Of a DNA stretch of 20,484 bases, positions 13,600 through 20,441 are shown in pieces; position 1 is the stretch's first letter, and every line of letters starts with the position of its first letter. This stretch comes from a virus. The stretch covers positions 1-20,484 of the IMG/VR virus record IMGVR_UViG_3300031227_000545; one strand, 5' to 3'. Below the pieces are notes generated by a model. The model searched no databases. It was not told the DNA's origin and saw only the letters and a list, made by a program, of their open reading frames with translations. A program made the translations under genes and the position numbers.

Positions 13600-14601
13600 A
13601 TGCCAGGAGAAACAGTTGGTGTTTACACCGGCCAATTAGATGCCGGTACAGAAGTCTCGTCTACCTATGAAGGTAGGCATATAACAGTTTTTGAGAGGGA
13701 ACTAATCCACATTTACCATGCTGCTGATGGGTTTGTGGATAAGGGTGACCCGGTTATCGTATGTCTTAGTGCTACCCCAGGGACTTATGGGAATTTAGTT
13801 GGAGTAGCTTTCAAGAGTGCCACGGCTATAACTGATTTGATTGCCGTTGATACTGAAGGAATCTGGAATCTGAAAGTTGATGCCTATAATGATTTAGGTG
13901 GTGTTGCCGTTGAAATAGGTGACCCCCTCTACATTCGTGCTGGAACTCTATTAGGCAATGTAGGTGTTATAGGTACAGGCGATGCTGAACTCAGTAAAAG
14001 AAATGACAGCGCCACTCAGGTTTTCTTTGGGTATGCACTGGGTCATTTGGATTCCACAGCTACAGGGCGGATTGCTGTCAAGGTTCATGCTGCACCATGG
14101 CCGGAGCAAGAGGAACGAAGATGGCATACAGTTGCTACTGGTGCTTATGGCGACCACCGCACAGCCGTATTTGCAGGCGGAACATCTGAAGGTCTGTTTT
14201 ATCGAGATCAGAGAATAACTGGTGTGCAGACTGGGTCTATCTATGGTTGGGCTACTTGGATGGAACTGGCGGTTGCCTTCACACCTACTGACGATTTGTT
14301 AGTAGCACACGAAATCGGTATCTACGATGTCGGTTGTGGCCTTGCCGCTAATGGTAGGGTTGTTATGCAACAGATACAAGCAATACTGGCTGAAACTCCA
14401 GCGACTTCTTTCCATTGGTTCAGAGTTAATCTGGCTGCAGCAGGTGGAACTGCCACGGCAGTCATAGCGGCGGCCAATCCTACTTCAGTCGGCTATGTGG
14501 CTGCTATAACTGAAGCTGATACCCCAGTAGGTTATGTCCCTCTGTTTGACATTGTTGGACATGGTATTCGCTATGTCCGATTATATGCAGATACAGACTA
14601 A
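13600..14601 (+). CDS. Capsid decoration protein, DUF2190-like with an extra C-terminal domain, 333 aa
   Basis: The N-terminal half (about residues 25-165) has the beta-rich pattern of DUF2190 decoration proteins: HAADGFVDKGDPVIV, LVGVAFKSATAITDLIAVDT, EIGDPLYIRAG, VFFGYALGHLDSTATGRIAV. Stand-alone DUF2190 proteins are about 110 residues, so this copy carries additional sequence. The C-terminal half (about 172-333) is also beta-rich and hydrophobic, with no motif I can name (ATWMELAVAFTPTDDLLVAH, GIRYVRLYADTD). It lies between the protease-scaffold and the major capsid protein, where decoration proteins are usually found. ATG 13600 follows GTGAGG; a small hairpin ctgtc/gacag (13555-13571) lies in the gap before it. 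It probably trims the outside of the capsid. Confidence 0.75.
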   Translation: MPGETVGVYTGQLDAGTEVSSTYEGRHITVFERELIHIYHAADGFVDKGDPVIVCLSATPGTYGNLVGVAFKSATAITDLIAVDTEGIWNLKVDAYNDLGGVAVEIGDPLYIRAGTLLGNVGVIGTGDAELSKRNDSATQVFFGYALGHLDSTATGRIAVKVHAAPWPEQEERRWHTVATGAYGDHRTAVFAGGTSEGLFYRDQRITGVQTGSIYGWATWMELAVAFTPTDDLLVAHEIGIYDVGCGLAANGRVVMQQIQAILAETPATSFHWFRVNLAAAGGTATAVIAAANPTSVGYVAAITEADTPVGYVPLFDIVGHGIRYVRLYADTD

Positions 14602-14625
14602 ACCAGAACAAAAAGGAGTAAAGAG

Positions 14626-14967
14626 ATGCGTAAACTAAACCTAAAAGACTACACGGTCATAGTGAGAACCCCAGACCAGATGAAACTGGGTAAGTTCATT
14701 GATGCCGAGTTTCCCTATCCTGTTAAGGATTCTATTCTTAATCTACTGTTTGTCCCAGCTTTGCAGTTGAACGGTGCTGAATTAGTCAAGCAGAATGTGC
14801 TGGCTATGAAGCTAGAACAATGCAAAGAGGATAATATTCTGTTGGAAGATGAAGAATACAACAGAATTAAAAAGGCAATAGATACCTTCAAGGGGTTTGG
14901 TAAAAACGATGTAGAACTTGTTGAACGCATTAACGAGGCGGAAAAGGTGGAGGTGGAACAAAAATAA
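14626..14967 (+). CDS. Hypothetical protein between decoration and major capsid genes, 113 aa
   Basis: ATG 14626 has AAAAAGGAG at about 14610-14618. The N-terminus is beta (LKDYTVIVRTPDQMKLGKFI), the middle helical (VKDSILNLLFVPALQLNGAE), and the C-terminus a charged helix (DEEYNRIKKAIDTFKGFGK, VELVERINEAEKVEVEQK). Small proteins in this position can be assembly helpers or tail-assembly-chaperone-like, but I do not recognise this one. The strong ribosome site and location suggest a virion or assembly role. Confidence 0.7.
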   Translation: MRKLNLKDYTVIVRTPDQMKLGKFIDAEFPYPVKDSILNLLFVPALQLNGAELVKQNVLAMKLEQCKEDNILLEDEEYNRIKKAIDTFKGFGKNDVELVERINEAEKVEVEQK

Positions 14968-14984
14968 ACTATGGAGGATACATC

Positions 14985-16133
14985 ATGGAGATGATGAAAC
15001 TAATGGAGGACTGGAATGGCTTTACAGCCCTTTCAGAAGTCCAGCGCGGTGAGGGCTATGAGCAGAAGCTGAAGGAAACTATCGACCTGCTCAGTAACGC
15101 CCAGGGTTTACCCTCACACAAACACGAATATCTTTTGAAGGAAGCGCTGACTACTTCAGACTTCCCCTATCTGTTCGGTGATGTCCTGGATAGGCAGGTT
15201 CTGGCTCAGTATAAAGCCACTGAATCTACCTGGAAGAAATATATCAAGACATCTACCGTTCCCCGTGTCTTCCCGCAGATTGGCGGGTATAGATTCGCCG
15301 TAACTGGTGGAGACCAGCGCCTGGCAGAAGTCGCTGAGAAGGGCGAATACCTTGCCAGCGACCGTAATGAGACCAAATATACCCTTTATGTCAAAAAGTA
15401 TGGTCGGCAGTTCGACATCTCCCTGGAAACCATGATAAATGATGACCTGGGAGCGTTAAAGAACACACCGATGTTGTTTGCCAAGGCTGCATTACGAACA
15501 GAGCAATATTTGGCTATCAACCAGTATGCAAGCGACACCGGGACTCATGCGGCTGGTAATCTATACGATGATGCTACCGCAGGAGAAATCAACGGCTCTG
15601 TTGCCTTACTAACCATTGCTAATCTTGAAGCAGGGCTTGAGGCGATGGCCAGTTGGACGGATGCTGGTGGAAGCCCGATAATGAACAGGGCAAAATACCT
15701 TGTTGTCCCTCCGGCACTTGAGATGACTGCTCGTCAAATCTTGACCTCAGCGACTAAGCAGTGGATGGAACTTGGTGGTGCTGGTGGCCCACTCCCCTAT
15801 CCTACGACTAACGTTGTGGCACAGATGGGATTAGAGTTAATCGTGGAACCCTGGCTGCCAATATGCGATGACAATACCGATGGTGATACTTCGTGGTATC
15901 TGTTCGCTGACCCCAATGACATTGCGGCTCTTGAGGCTGGATTCCTTCGAGGCCATGAACGCCCTGAGATTTGCATGAAGGCTTCTGACAAGGTAACTAT
16001 TGGTGGTGGAGCAATCGGCCCGATGTCCGGGGACTTTGCTACTGATAACATCTTCTATCGAGTTCGGCACTTCTTTGGTATAACCGAGCTTGACTGGAGA
16101 GCTACCTATGCAGGTGGACAAGTCAACGCTTAA
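14985..16133 (+). CDS. Major capsid protein, Mu gpT-like HK97 fold, 382 aa
   Basis: This is the shell-forming protein. Visible parts include an N-terminal helix region (residues 1-70), STVPRVFPQIGGYRF, KKYGRQFDISLETMINDDLG (about 138-157, strongly typical of the Mu-type major head subunit), a large A-domain with NRAKYLVVPPALEMTARQIL, and a C-terminal FADPNDIAALEAGFLRGHER followed by FFGITELDWRATYAGG. Length of 382 is in the normal range for HK97-fold capsids. ATG 14985 follows GGAGG at 14973-14977. Its neighbours (protease-scaffold, decoration protein) fit. A GC-rich hairpin lies 30 bp after the stop, possibly stabilising this abundant mRNA. Confidence 0.92.
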   Translation: MEMMKLMEDWNGFTALSEVQRGEGYEQKLKETIDLLSNAQGLPSHKHEYLLKEALTTSDFPYLFGDVLDRQVLAQYKATESTWKKYIKTSTVPRVFPQIGGYRFAVTGGDQRLAEVAEKGEYLASDRNETKYTLYVKKYGRQFDISLETMINDDLGALKNTPMLFAKAALRTEQYLAINQYASDTGTHAAGNLYDDATAGEINGSVALLTIANLEAGLEAMASWTDAGGSPIMNRAKYLVVPPALEMTARQILTSATKQWMELGGAGGPLPYPTTNVVAQMGLELIVEPWLPICDDNTDGDTSWYLFADPNDIAALEAGFLRGHERPEICMKASDKVTIGGGAIGPMSGDFATDNIFYRVRHFFGITELDWRATYAGGQVNA

Positions 16134-16162
16134 ATAAGGAGTAAAACAATTCAAATCTCGCT

Positions 16163-16200
16163 TGCCGGGGCTGGGGTTACTCCTTTCCTTGGCCCCGGCA
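16163..16200 (+). promoter_or_regulatory. GC-rich hairpin after the major capsid gene
   Basis: The nine-base inverted repeat tgccggggc / gccccggca (16163-16171 and 16192-16200) is perfect and can extend inward through tgggg/ccttg with wobble pairs. No T-run follows, so it is not a standard terminator; the ribosome site of the next gene lies 11 bases after it. It may block exonucleases or pause transcription, giving high capsid and lower downstream expression. Confidence 0.6.
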
Positions 16201-16220
16201 GGATTCTACAGGAGGAAAAT

Positions 16221-16433
16221 ATGAATAATAGAAAAGTTATGCCAGTAGAACTAAAGCAGGAAATAGCTGATGTATTCGCTGTAATGAAGGAAATCCCAGA
16301 AGCAAAGGACTTCGGGACAAGGCTAATATCTACACTGAAGTCTGAGTTTGAAGGGCGGGGCGTTCAATCAGACGGCAGGCTTGATAAACTCCGCAAGGCT
16401 TTTGACGCAATGGTAACTGCATTCAGGGAATAG
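16221..16433 (+). CDS. Small helical protein, 70 aa
   Basis: ATG 16221 has CAGGAGG at 16210-16216. The protein is helical and charged (MPVELKQEIADVFAVMKEIP, then LDKLRKAFDAMVTAFRE), with no cysteine or membrane segment. No family recognised. It may be a small head-assembly or structural helper, judging only by its place after the capsid gene. Confidence 0.65.
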   Translation: MNNRKVMPVELKQEIADVFAVMKEIPEAKDFGTRLISTLKSEFEGRGVQSDGRLDKLRKAFDAMVTAFRE

Positions 16434-16456
16434 GGAATAAATAAAAGGAGAGAAAA

Positions 16457-16945
16457 TTGGATAACATAGAGAAAACAACAGGCAGAAAGCGGATAAGGAC
16501 AACAGTCAATGCCAGCCACAGGAACGGTATCTGTATAGAGTGCAATACACAAATGGTGATAAAGGATATTGATATTGGTGGAGGCCGGATACGGAAACGT
16601 GCTATTTGCCCGAACTGTGCAGGCATGGTTGGGCAGTTAATCGCCACACCGATAAGTATACAGCCTCCAGACCCTCCTTCATGTATTAGCCCTAAGTGCC
16701 TGGGTAAGTTTGTTATAGACTCACTATTCGTAGCATATCTATCATCTTATCACAGGCGAAGGGTAGCTTATGCAGAGGCTAACAGGCCGGAGAAGGGTAA
16801 GAAAATATTAGAAAGATATAGAACTGGCATACCTGCGCCTGAGACTCTATGGCAAGCTATCCACGCAAATATCAAACTAACTTGTCCAGTGTGCAGGAAA
16901 TACAATGTAGACCCATTGTTATTCAAAGGAGGGAAAGATGTTTAA
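16457..16945 (+). CDS. Zinc-binding protein with several CxxC pairs, 162 aa
   Basis: The start is TTG 16457 with AAAGGAG at 16444-16450. It contains CIECNTQM (26-33) with CPNCAG (about 51-56), which together look like one zinc ribbon, then CISPKC (about 76-81) and CPVCRKYN (about 144-151), which may form a second site. The basic N-terminus (GRKRIRTTVNASHR) and the helix RRRVAYAEANRPEKGKKILE suggest nucleic-acid binding. The family is not recognised. Finding a two-ribbon protein in the structural region is unusual; a late regulator or an assembly factor are possible. The next gene overlaps by 8 bp. Confidence 0.7.
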   Translation: MDNIEKTTGRKRIRTTVNASHRNGICIECNTQMVIKDIDIGGGRIRKRAICPNCAGMVGQLIATPISIQPPDPPSCISPKCLGKFVIDSLFVAYLSSYHRRRVAYAEANRPEKGKKILERYRTGIPAPETLWQAIHANIKLTCPVCRKYNVDPLLFKGGKDV

Positions 16946-17090
16946 CTGGCAGTTATATACAGCGGGTTGGGAAATTGCTCTAATTATTATCTGTAGTATA
17001 CTTTTTATCGTTTACGGTATACCTACAATAATTATGTATCTAGGAAGGAAAATACAACGTAGACCCTATACTTTTTCGTATTTTAAGTAA
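16938..17090 (+). CDS. Single-span membrane protein, 50 aa
   Basis: ATG 16938 overlaps the preceding gene by 8 bp, with AAAGGAGGG at 16925-16933. A membrane helix spans about residues 12-34 (EIALIIICSILFIVYGIPTI), followed by a strongly basic end (GRKIQRRPYTF), so the C-terminus should face the cytoplasm. Size and topology would allow a very small holin, but no endolysin is near and its place among head genes argues for another role. Function unknown. Confidence 0.6.
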   Translation: MFNWQLYTAGWEIALIIICSILFIVYGIPTIIMYLGRKIQRRPYTFSYFK

Positions 17091-17099
17091 GGAGATTAA

Positions 17100-17228
17100 A
17101 TGAAGGTGGTATGGAAACTTAAAAGTAGCAGTGAGGAACAACGTGGTGAGGGCCACGTTAGAGTGACAGAAACATACGACATAGATATTTGGGGAACAAT
17201 CAAGGCACTATTCAAAGGAGAGAAATGA
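17100..17228 (+). CDS. Small hypothetical protein, 42 aa
   Basis: ATG 17100 has AAGGAG at 17089-17094. The peptide (MKVVWKLKSSSEEQRGEGHV ... TETYDIDIWGTIKALFKGEK) looks like a beta hairpin plus an amphipathic helix. No family known. It is supported only by the ribosome site and by snug fit with its neighbours. Confidence 0.45.
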   Translation: MKVVWKLKSSSEEQRGEGHVRVTETYDIDIWGTIKALFKGEK

Positions 17229-17272
17229 TTTTATTTTTCAAAAGGCTCAAATTGGAAAACCCACGCTTGTAA
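17225..17272 (+). CDS. Possible 15-codon peptide
   Basis: ATG 17225 overlaps the previous stop (ATGA) with AAAGGAG at 17214-17220, encoding MILFFKRLKLENPRL. It is short, basic and amphipathic. It may be a chance frame; only the good ribosome site and the stop-start overlap argue for it. Confidence 0.25.
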   Translation: MILFFKRLKLENPRL

Positions 17273-17300
17273 CACAAATAAATAACGGAGGTACAATACA

Positions 17301-17717
17301 ATGGCTCAAACACAAGTAGTCACAGATTCTGGAATTTCTGAACTAATTTTACTTTGGAGAGAAGAACTCGCAACAGGCATGGAGAGCATAGTTGCCTTAA
17401 ACATGGCCACACCATGCACGGCAGTAGTAGGCTCAACTTATGCTGACCCTGCTGATACTGCTACACATCACACGGATGGCGGACTGGCAATCCAAGCAAT
17501 AGATACTGTTGGCGGTGCTACGGTCAATACTGCTGGTGATACAATTACATTTGACCATGTACTAACAGTAACAGCCACTAAGAACGTAGCAGGTATTCAC
17601 GTTTGCAATAACGATGATGACGTGGCTTTCATAGAGTGCTGCTTCAATGCGGTACTAGCTATGGAAAACACGGACACCCTGACCATTGACGGACAGAGCA
17701 CTATAAACCAGGCATAG
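17301..17717 (+). CDS. Small beta-sandwich structural protein, 138 aa
   Basis: ATG 17301 has CGGAGG at about 17286-17291. After an N-terminal helix (SGISELILLWREE) the protein is beta-rich, with Ala/Thr repeats and a closing AVLAMENTDTLTIDGQSTI. The pattern of DTITFDHVLTVTATKNVAGI, a hypervariable-looking loop, then a NTDTLTI ending, is one I know from phage virion proteins of the decoration or tail-fibre type. I cannot name the family. A weak terminator follows at 17726, so it is the last gene of this block. It probably sits on the surface of the particle. Confidence 0.7.
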   Translation: MAQTQVVTDSGISELILLWREELATGMESIVALNMATPCTAVVGSTYADPADTATHHTDGGLAIQAIDTVGGATVNTAGDTITFDHVLTVTATKNVAGIHVCNNDDDVAFIECCFNAVLAMENTDTLTIDGQSTINQA

Positions 17718-17725
17718 AGTATTGT

Positions 17726-17755
17726 GGGGCAGGGTTGAATCTCTGCCCCTATTTT
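17726..17755 (+). terminator. Probable Rho-independent terminator
   Basis: A perfect seven-base stem ggggcag / ctgcccc (17726-17732 and 17743-17749) with a ten-base loop is followed by tatttt. The T-run is short (four), so termination may be partial. It lies between the small beta-sandwich protein and the next gene. Confidence 0.6.
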
Positions 17756-17786
17756 GAGGGGTAAGCATGCCTGAAAGGAGGCAATT

Positions 17787-18104
17787 ATGAAAGCTAAAAT
17801 CAGAGACATAGGCTTCAGTCCAGATAAAATTGTTGTTGGGGCGGATATGTTCTTTGAAGAAGGCGAGGCTGGTTATGACCAGTGCTGGGTAGATGTGCCC
17901 GATAGACCAGCAACCTATGAAGGTGAAATAGTTCCTACTCATAAGGAGCTTGTGCCTTTCAGAAGCATATCTATTAGTCTGCCGATTGATGCTACCAAGC
18001 AACAGGCTATAGATGTAGTCAAGGCAAAGCTAGAGGCTTTTAAGAGGGCGCACGACAAAGTAGCTGCTGCACAGCAGTGGGTAGGGACAGAACTAAAGCT
18101 GTGA
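17787..18104 (+). CDS. Hypothetical protein before the repeat protein, 105 aa
   Basis: ATG 17787 has AAAGGAGG at about 17773-17780. The protein starts with a beta segment (KAKIRDIGFSPDKIVVGADM), has a polar middle, and ends in a helix (KQQAIDVVKAKLEAFKRAHDK) with AAAQQWVGTELKL. I do not know the family. The closing helix could be part of an oligomerisation or chaperone role for the long protein coded just after it (8-bp gap), which is a guess from proximity. Confidence 0.7.
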   Translation: MKAKIRDIGFSPDKIVVGADMFFEEGEAGYDQCWVDVPDRPATYEGEIVPTHKELVPFRSISISLPIDATKQQAIDVVKAKLEAFKRAHDKVAAAQQWVGTELKL

Positions 18105-18112
18105 GGAACTAA

Positions 18113-19792
18113 ATGTCAACTCTATACGAATACTATAACACTGGTGATAGTAGTTATAGAATAATACGTGGAAGTAACTGGCGAGCACAAACCTTTACGC
18201 CAGCAAATGCTCATACGATTACCAGTGTTAAACTGTTACTGTATCGTGCAGGCTCACCAGGAACAGTTACGGTAAGCATTAGAGATACTGATGGTAGTAG
18301 TCATCCTAACGGCGAGGATTTATGCTCTGGCACTACTAACGGCAATCTTCTTACCGAAGACACTGGTGGACTCTGGTATGAAATAACTTTAGGTGCTGGC
18401 TCTAACCTTAATGCCGATACCAAATATGCCATTGTAATAAGAGCACCATCTGGGGACGTCTCTAATAGCGTTAGGTGTAGATTTGATAGCAGTTCTCCAA
18501 CTTACGATGGGGGCTCTGAAGAATACAGCAGCAACTCAGGCTCAAGCTGGACTACTTACTTGGGGGGCGACCTTATGTTTGAAGAGTGGGGAGACCGAGC
18601 ACCAGTAAACTACCCCATATCTTTATTACCAGGATTAACGGCATCATCTACAATCGCATATAAGGCGGCTTGGGATAGGGGGACCTCCCCAGGACTGACT
18701 ATAGCGGCTACTGTACTTAAAGGCTGGGGTAGAGCAATCGCTACATCTTGCGGTTTAGCTATCTCTGCTACACTAGATAGAGTATTGACTTTCACAAGGG
18801 CTTCTTCAGCAGGACTAACGATATCGTCAGTAATAGATAGGGTTCTTACTTTCACAAGGGCTATTTCTGCTGGCTTAACGGCCTCCGCTACTATAGATAG
18901 AGATGTGGCTTGGGACAGGGGAACGAGTGCAGGATTATCAATAGCCGTATCTATAGCAAGGTCTATGGGTAGAACGATAGCTACTGCAACTGGTCTGACG
19001 GCTGCTGTCTCTATAGTTAGGGCTACGGGTAAGAAGTTCACAGTCACTACAGCATTGGCAGTAAGTACAGCAATAACTAAACAGATAGCAATAACCAGAG
19101 CCACAACCACTGCTTTGAGGGTGTCTGCCACTATATCAAGGGCCGTGACTTATACTAGGGCTTCAATTGCCAATCTTACTATTGCCATTAGTATAGTGAA
19201 ATTGTGGAGTAAGACAATTGCCACGTCTCCTGGTTTAACAGCGAGTGCTACCGTTCTAAAGGGCTATGGCAGGGCAATTGCAACATCTACAGCACTGACT
19301 ATAAATACCGTTATAACTAAGCAAGTGGCGTTTAGTAGGGCAATTCAGACAGGACTGACAATCTCAGTTAGTTTGGTAAGGTCTTGGACTAAGATAATCA
19401 CTACCTCCACAGCACTGACGGTAAATAGTATTATAGCGAAGCAGGCGGCTTTCATAAGGGATGTTAGCACAGGCTTAACCGTAGCCGTATCCGTAGCGAG
19501 AACTGTTAGCAGGACAGTAATAACATCTACTGGGCTGGCAGTTAGTGTGACTCTTGCCAGAACAATTGGCCGGTTGAGAACCATGTCAACCAGTCTAGCG
19601 GTTTCCGTGTCTATAGTAAAAAGGTTTAACAGACTGGTAACTATCTCTACAGGATTAACTATATCCGTGATTGTTGATATCTGTATAGTTTTACGTGACC
19701 TGCTCAGGCTGCCCATATCACGATTAAACCAGACAAGGCTTTTACCGTCACGGATGAGTATTTACAGGCGGATAAGGAGATGTTTTAAATGA
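18113..19792 (+). CDS. Repeat-rich surface protein with a lectin-like N-terminal domain, 559 aa
   Basis: ATG 18113 follows GTGAGG. Residues about 1-160 form a jelly-roll-like domain (NWRAQTFTPANAHTITSVKL, GTVTVSIRDTDGS, WYEITLGAGSNLNADTKYAI, SWTTYLGGDLMFEEWG) that I recall from cell-surface and fibre proteins of uncultured Chloroflexota; carbohydrate binding is likely but not shown. Residues about 171-530 are 18 tandem repeats of exactly 20 residues (see the repeat entry). The last 29 residues are strongly basic (RLPISRLNQTR ... YRRIRRCFK) with eight or more Arg. It lies between the capsid block and the head-tail connector, so a head fibre is as plausible as a tail fibre. It is acid-poor and basic in the repeats. 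Antisense frames here are open only because of the repeat composition. The next gene overlaps by 4 bp. Confidence 0.75.
   Translation: MSTLYEYYNTGDSSYRIIRGSNWRAQTFTPANAHTITSVKLLLYRAGSPGTVTVSIRDTDGSSHPNGEDLCSGTTNGNLLTEDTGGLWYEITLGAGSNLNADTKYAIVIRAPSGDVSNSVRCRFDSSSPTYDGGSEEYSSNSGSSWTTYLGGDLMFEEWGDRAPVNYPISLLPGLTASSTIAYKAAWDRGTSPGLTIAATVLKGWGRAIATSCGLAISATLDRVLTFTRASSAGLTISSVIDRVLTFTRAISAGLTASATIDRDVAWDRGTSAGLSIAVSIARSMGRTIATATGLTAAVSIVRATGKKFTVTTALAVSTAITKQIAITRATTTALRVSATISRAVTYTRASIANLTIAISIVKLWSKTIATSPGLTASATVLKGYGRAIATSTALTINTVITKQVAFSRAIQTGLTISVSLVRSWTKIITTSTALTVNSIIAKQAAFIRDVSTGLTVAVSVARTVSRTVITSTGLAVSVTLARTIGRLRTMSTSLAVSVSIVKRFNRLVTISTGLTISVIVDICIVLRDLLRLPISRLNQTRLLPSRMSIYRRIRRCFK
18623..19702 (+). 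repeat. 18 tandem 60-bp units coding 20-residue repeats
   Basis: Units start every 60 bp from 18623 with no insertion or deletion. The typical unit is (T/S)S(T/P/A)GLT(I/A/V)(S/A)x(T/S)(I/V)x(R/K)xxxxxR(A/T/I)(A/T). Units 2 and 11 are nearly identical (TSPGLT..ATVLKG.GRAIA), and units 3 and 4 share DRVLTFTRA. The second half shows two flavours: aromatic-basic (such as WGRAIA) and Q/V-aromatic-R-A (such as TFTRA). Strict length suggests a beta-solenoid in which each unit is one turn. Confidence 0.9.
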
Positions 19793-20118
19793 GCGCAACA
19801 TACGATATTACTACTAATGTCGGCAAGGTTCGCCTGTTAATTGGCGATACTATCTTAGCTGATTATAAATTCACCGATGAGGAAATAGGAGTCTTCCTGT
19901 CTAATAATTCAAATAACATAAATCAGGCTGCTGCCGAGGCTTTAGAAGCATGGGCTGCTTCTTATGCCACCAATGCTGATAGTGAGCACATCGGCGACTA
20001 TTCCTATACCCAAAAAGTAGTTGCGAATATGCTTTCATTGGCTGCGAAACTTAGGGAGAAGGATGTTTCAACTCCTGTGTTTGAGTGGTCTGAACCTGAT
20101 TATGCTGATACAGAATGA
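19789..20118 (+). CDS. Head-tail connector (gp6/adaptor-like), 109 aa
   Basis: ATG 19789 overlaps the previous stop (ATGA). The sequence fits small phage head-tail adaptors of the HK97 gp6 / SPP1 gp15 type: VGKVRLLIGDTILADYKFTDEEI, a short turn, then two helices (INQAAAEALEAWAASYATNA and YTQKVVANMLSLAAKLRE). Such proteins form a ring below the portal. Its order before a head-closure-like protein and a gp10-like start supports the call. The length is normal for the family. Confidence 0.85.
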   Translation: MSATYDITTNVGKVRLLIGDTILADYKFTDEEIGVFLSNNSNNINQAAAEALEAWAASYATNADSEHIGDYSYTQKVVANMLSLAAKLREKDVSTPVFEWSEPDYADTE

Positions 20119-20441
20119 GCTACGATAGTTTATTGATACATACTTGTACTGTCCAGAGATATACTGAAGGTGTTGCTGATGGATATGGCAATCCTGTTCT
20201 CGCATGGGCTGACCATTTAACCAATGAACCGTGTAGATTGACTTCAAGTAGTGGCAGGGAAATCAAGGTCGGTGCTGAGTTGGTTATTGCTGACTATAAA
20301 CTCTTTATCGGGGATGAAGATATTACTGAACAGGATAGAGTTGTTATATCAGGAATCACTTATGAGGTTCTTTTAATTCAGGAGTATGCAGATGATTCCA
20401 CCAGTCATCACAAACAATGCTGGATGAGGGTGAGCCGTTGA
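20115..20441 (+). CDS. Head closure / head-tail joining protein, 108 aa
   Basis: ATG 20115 overlaps the connector stop (ATGA). The beta-rich pattern is that of SPP1 gp16 / HK97 gp7-like head-tail stoppers: SLLIHTCTVQRYTEGVADGYGN at the start, EPCRLTSSSGRE in the middle, ADYKLFIGDEDITEQDRVVI and then YEVLLIQEYADDSTSHHKQC near the end. The protein would seal the head after packaging. Size is typical. The next gene starts within its stop. Confidence 0.85.
   Translation: MSYDSLLIHTCTVQRYTEGVADGYGNPVLAWADHLTNEPCRLTSSSGREIKVGAELVIADYKLFIGDEDITEQDRVVISGITYEVLLIQEYADDSTSHHKQCWMRVSR

Noticed and set aside
16149-16220. Upstream extension of the 70-residue gene from an ATT codon after AAGGAGT
   Set aside because: The frame is open, but a strong CAGGAGG sits right before ATG 16221 and the extension would be mainly the GC-rich hairpin.
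18610-19131. Long antisense open frame opposite the repeat protein (another at 19345-19716)
   Set aside because: The 60-bp periodic, stop-poor composition of the sense repeat gene opens the complementary frame by itself; no ribosome site or recognisable protein is seen.
18623-19702. CRISPR-like array because of regular 60-bp spacing
   Set aside because: There is no constant repeat with variable spacers; the whole unit is degenerate, keeps codon frame and codes for protein.
16457-19792. Diversity-generating retroelement with target in the fibre-like protein
   Set aside because: No reverse transcriptase and no template/variable repeat pair is visible in the window; the repeats differ in all positions rather than in adenines only.
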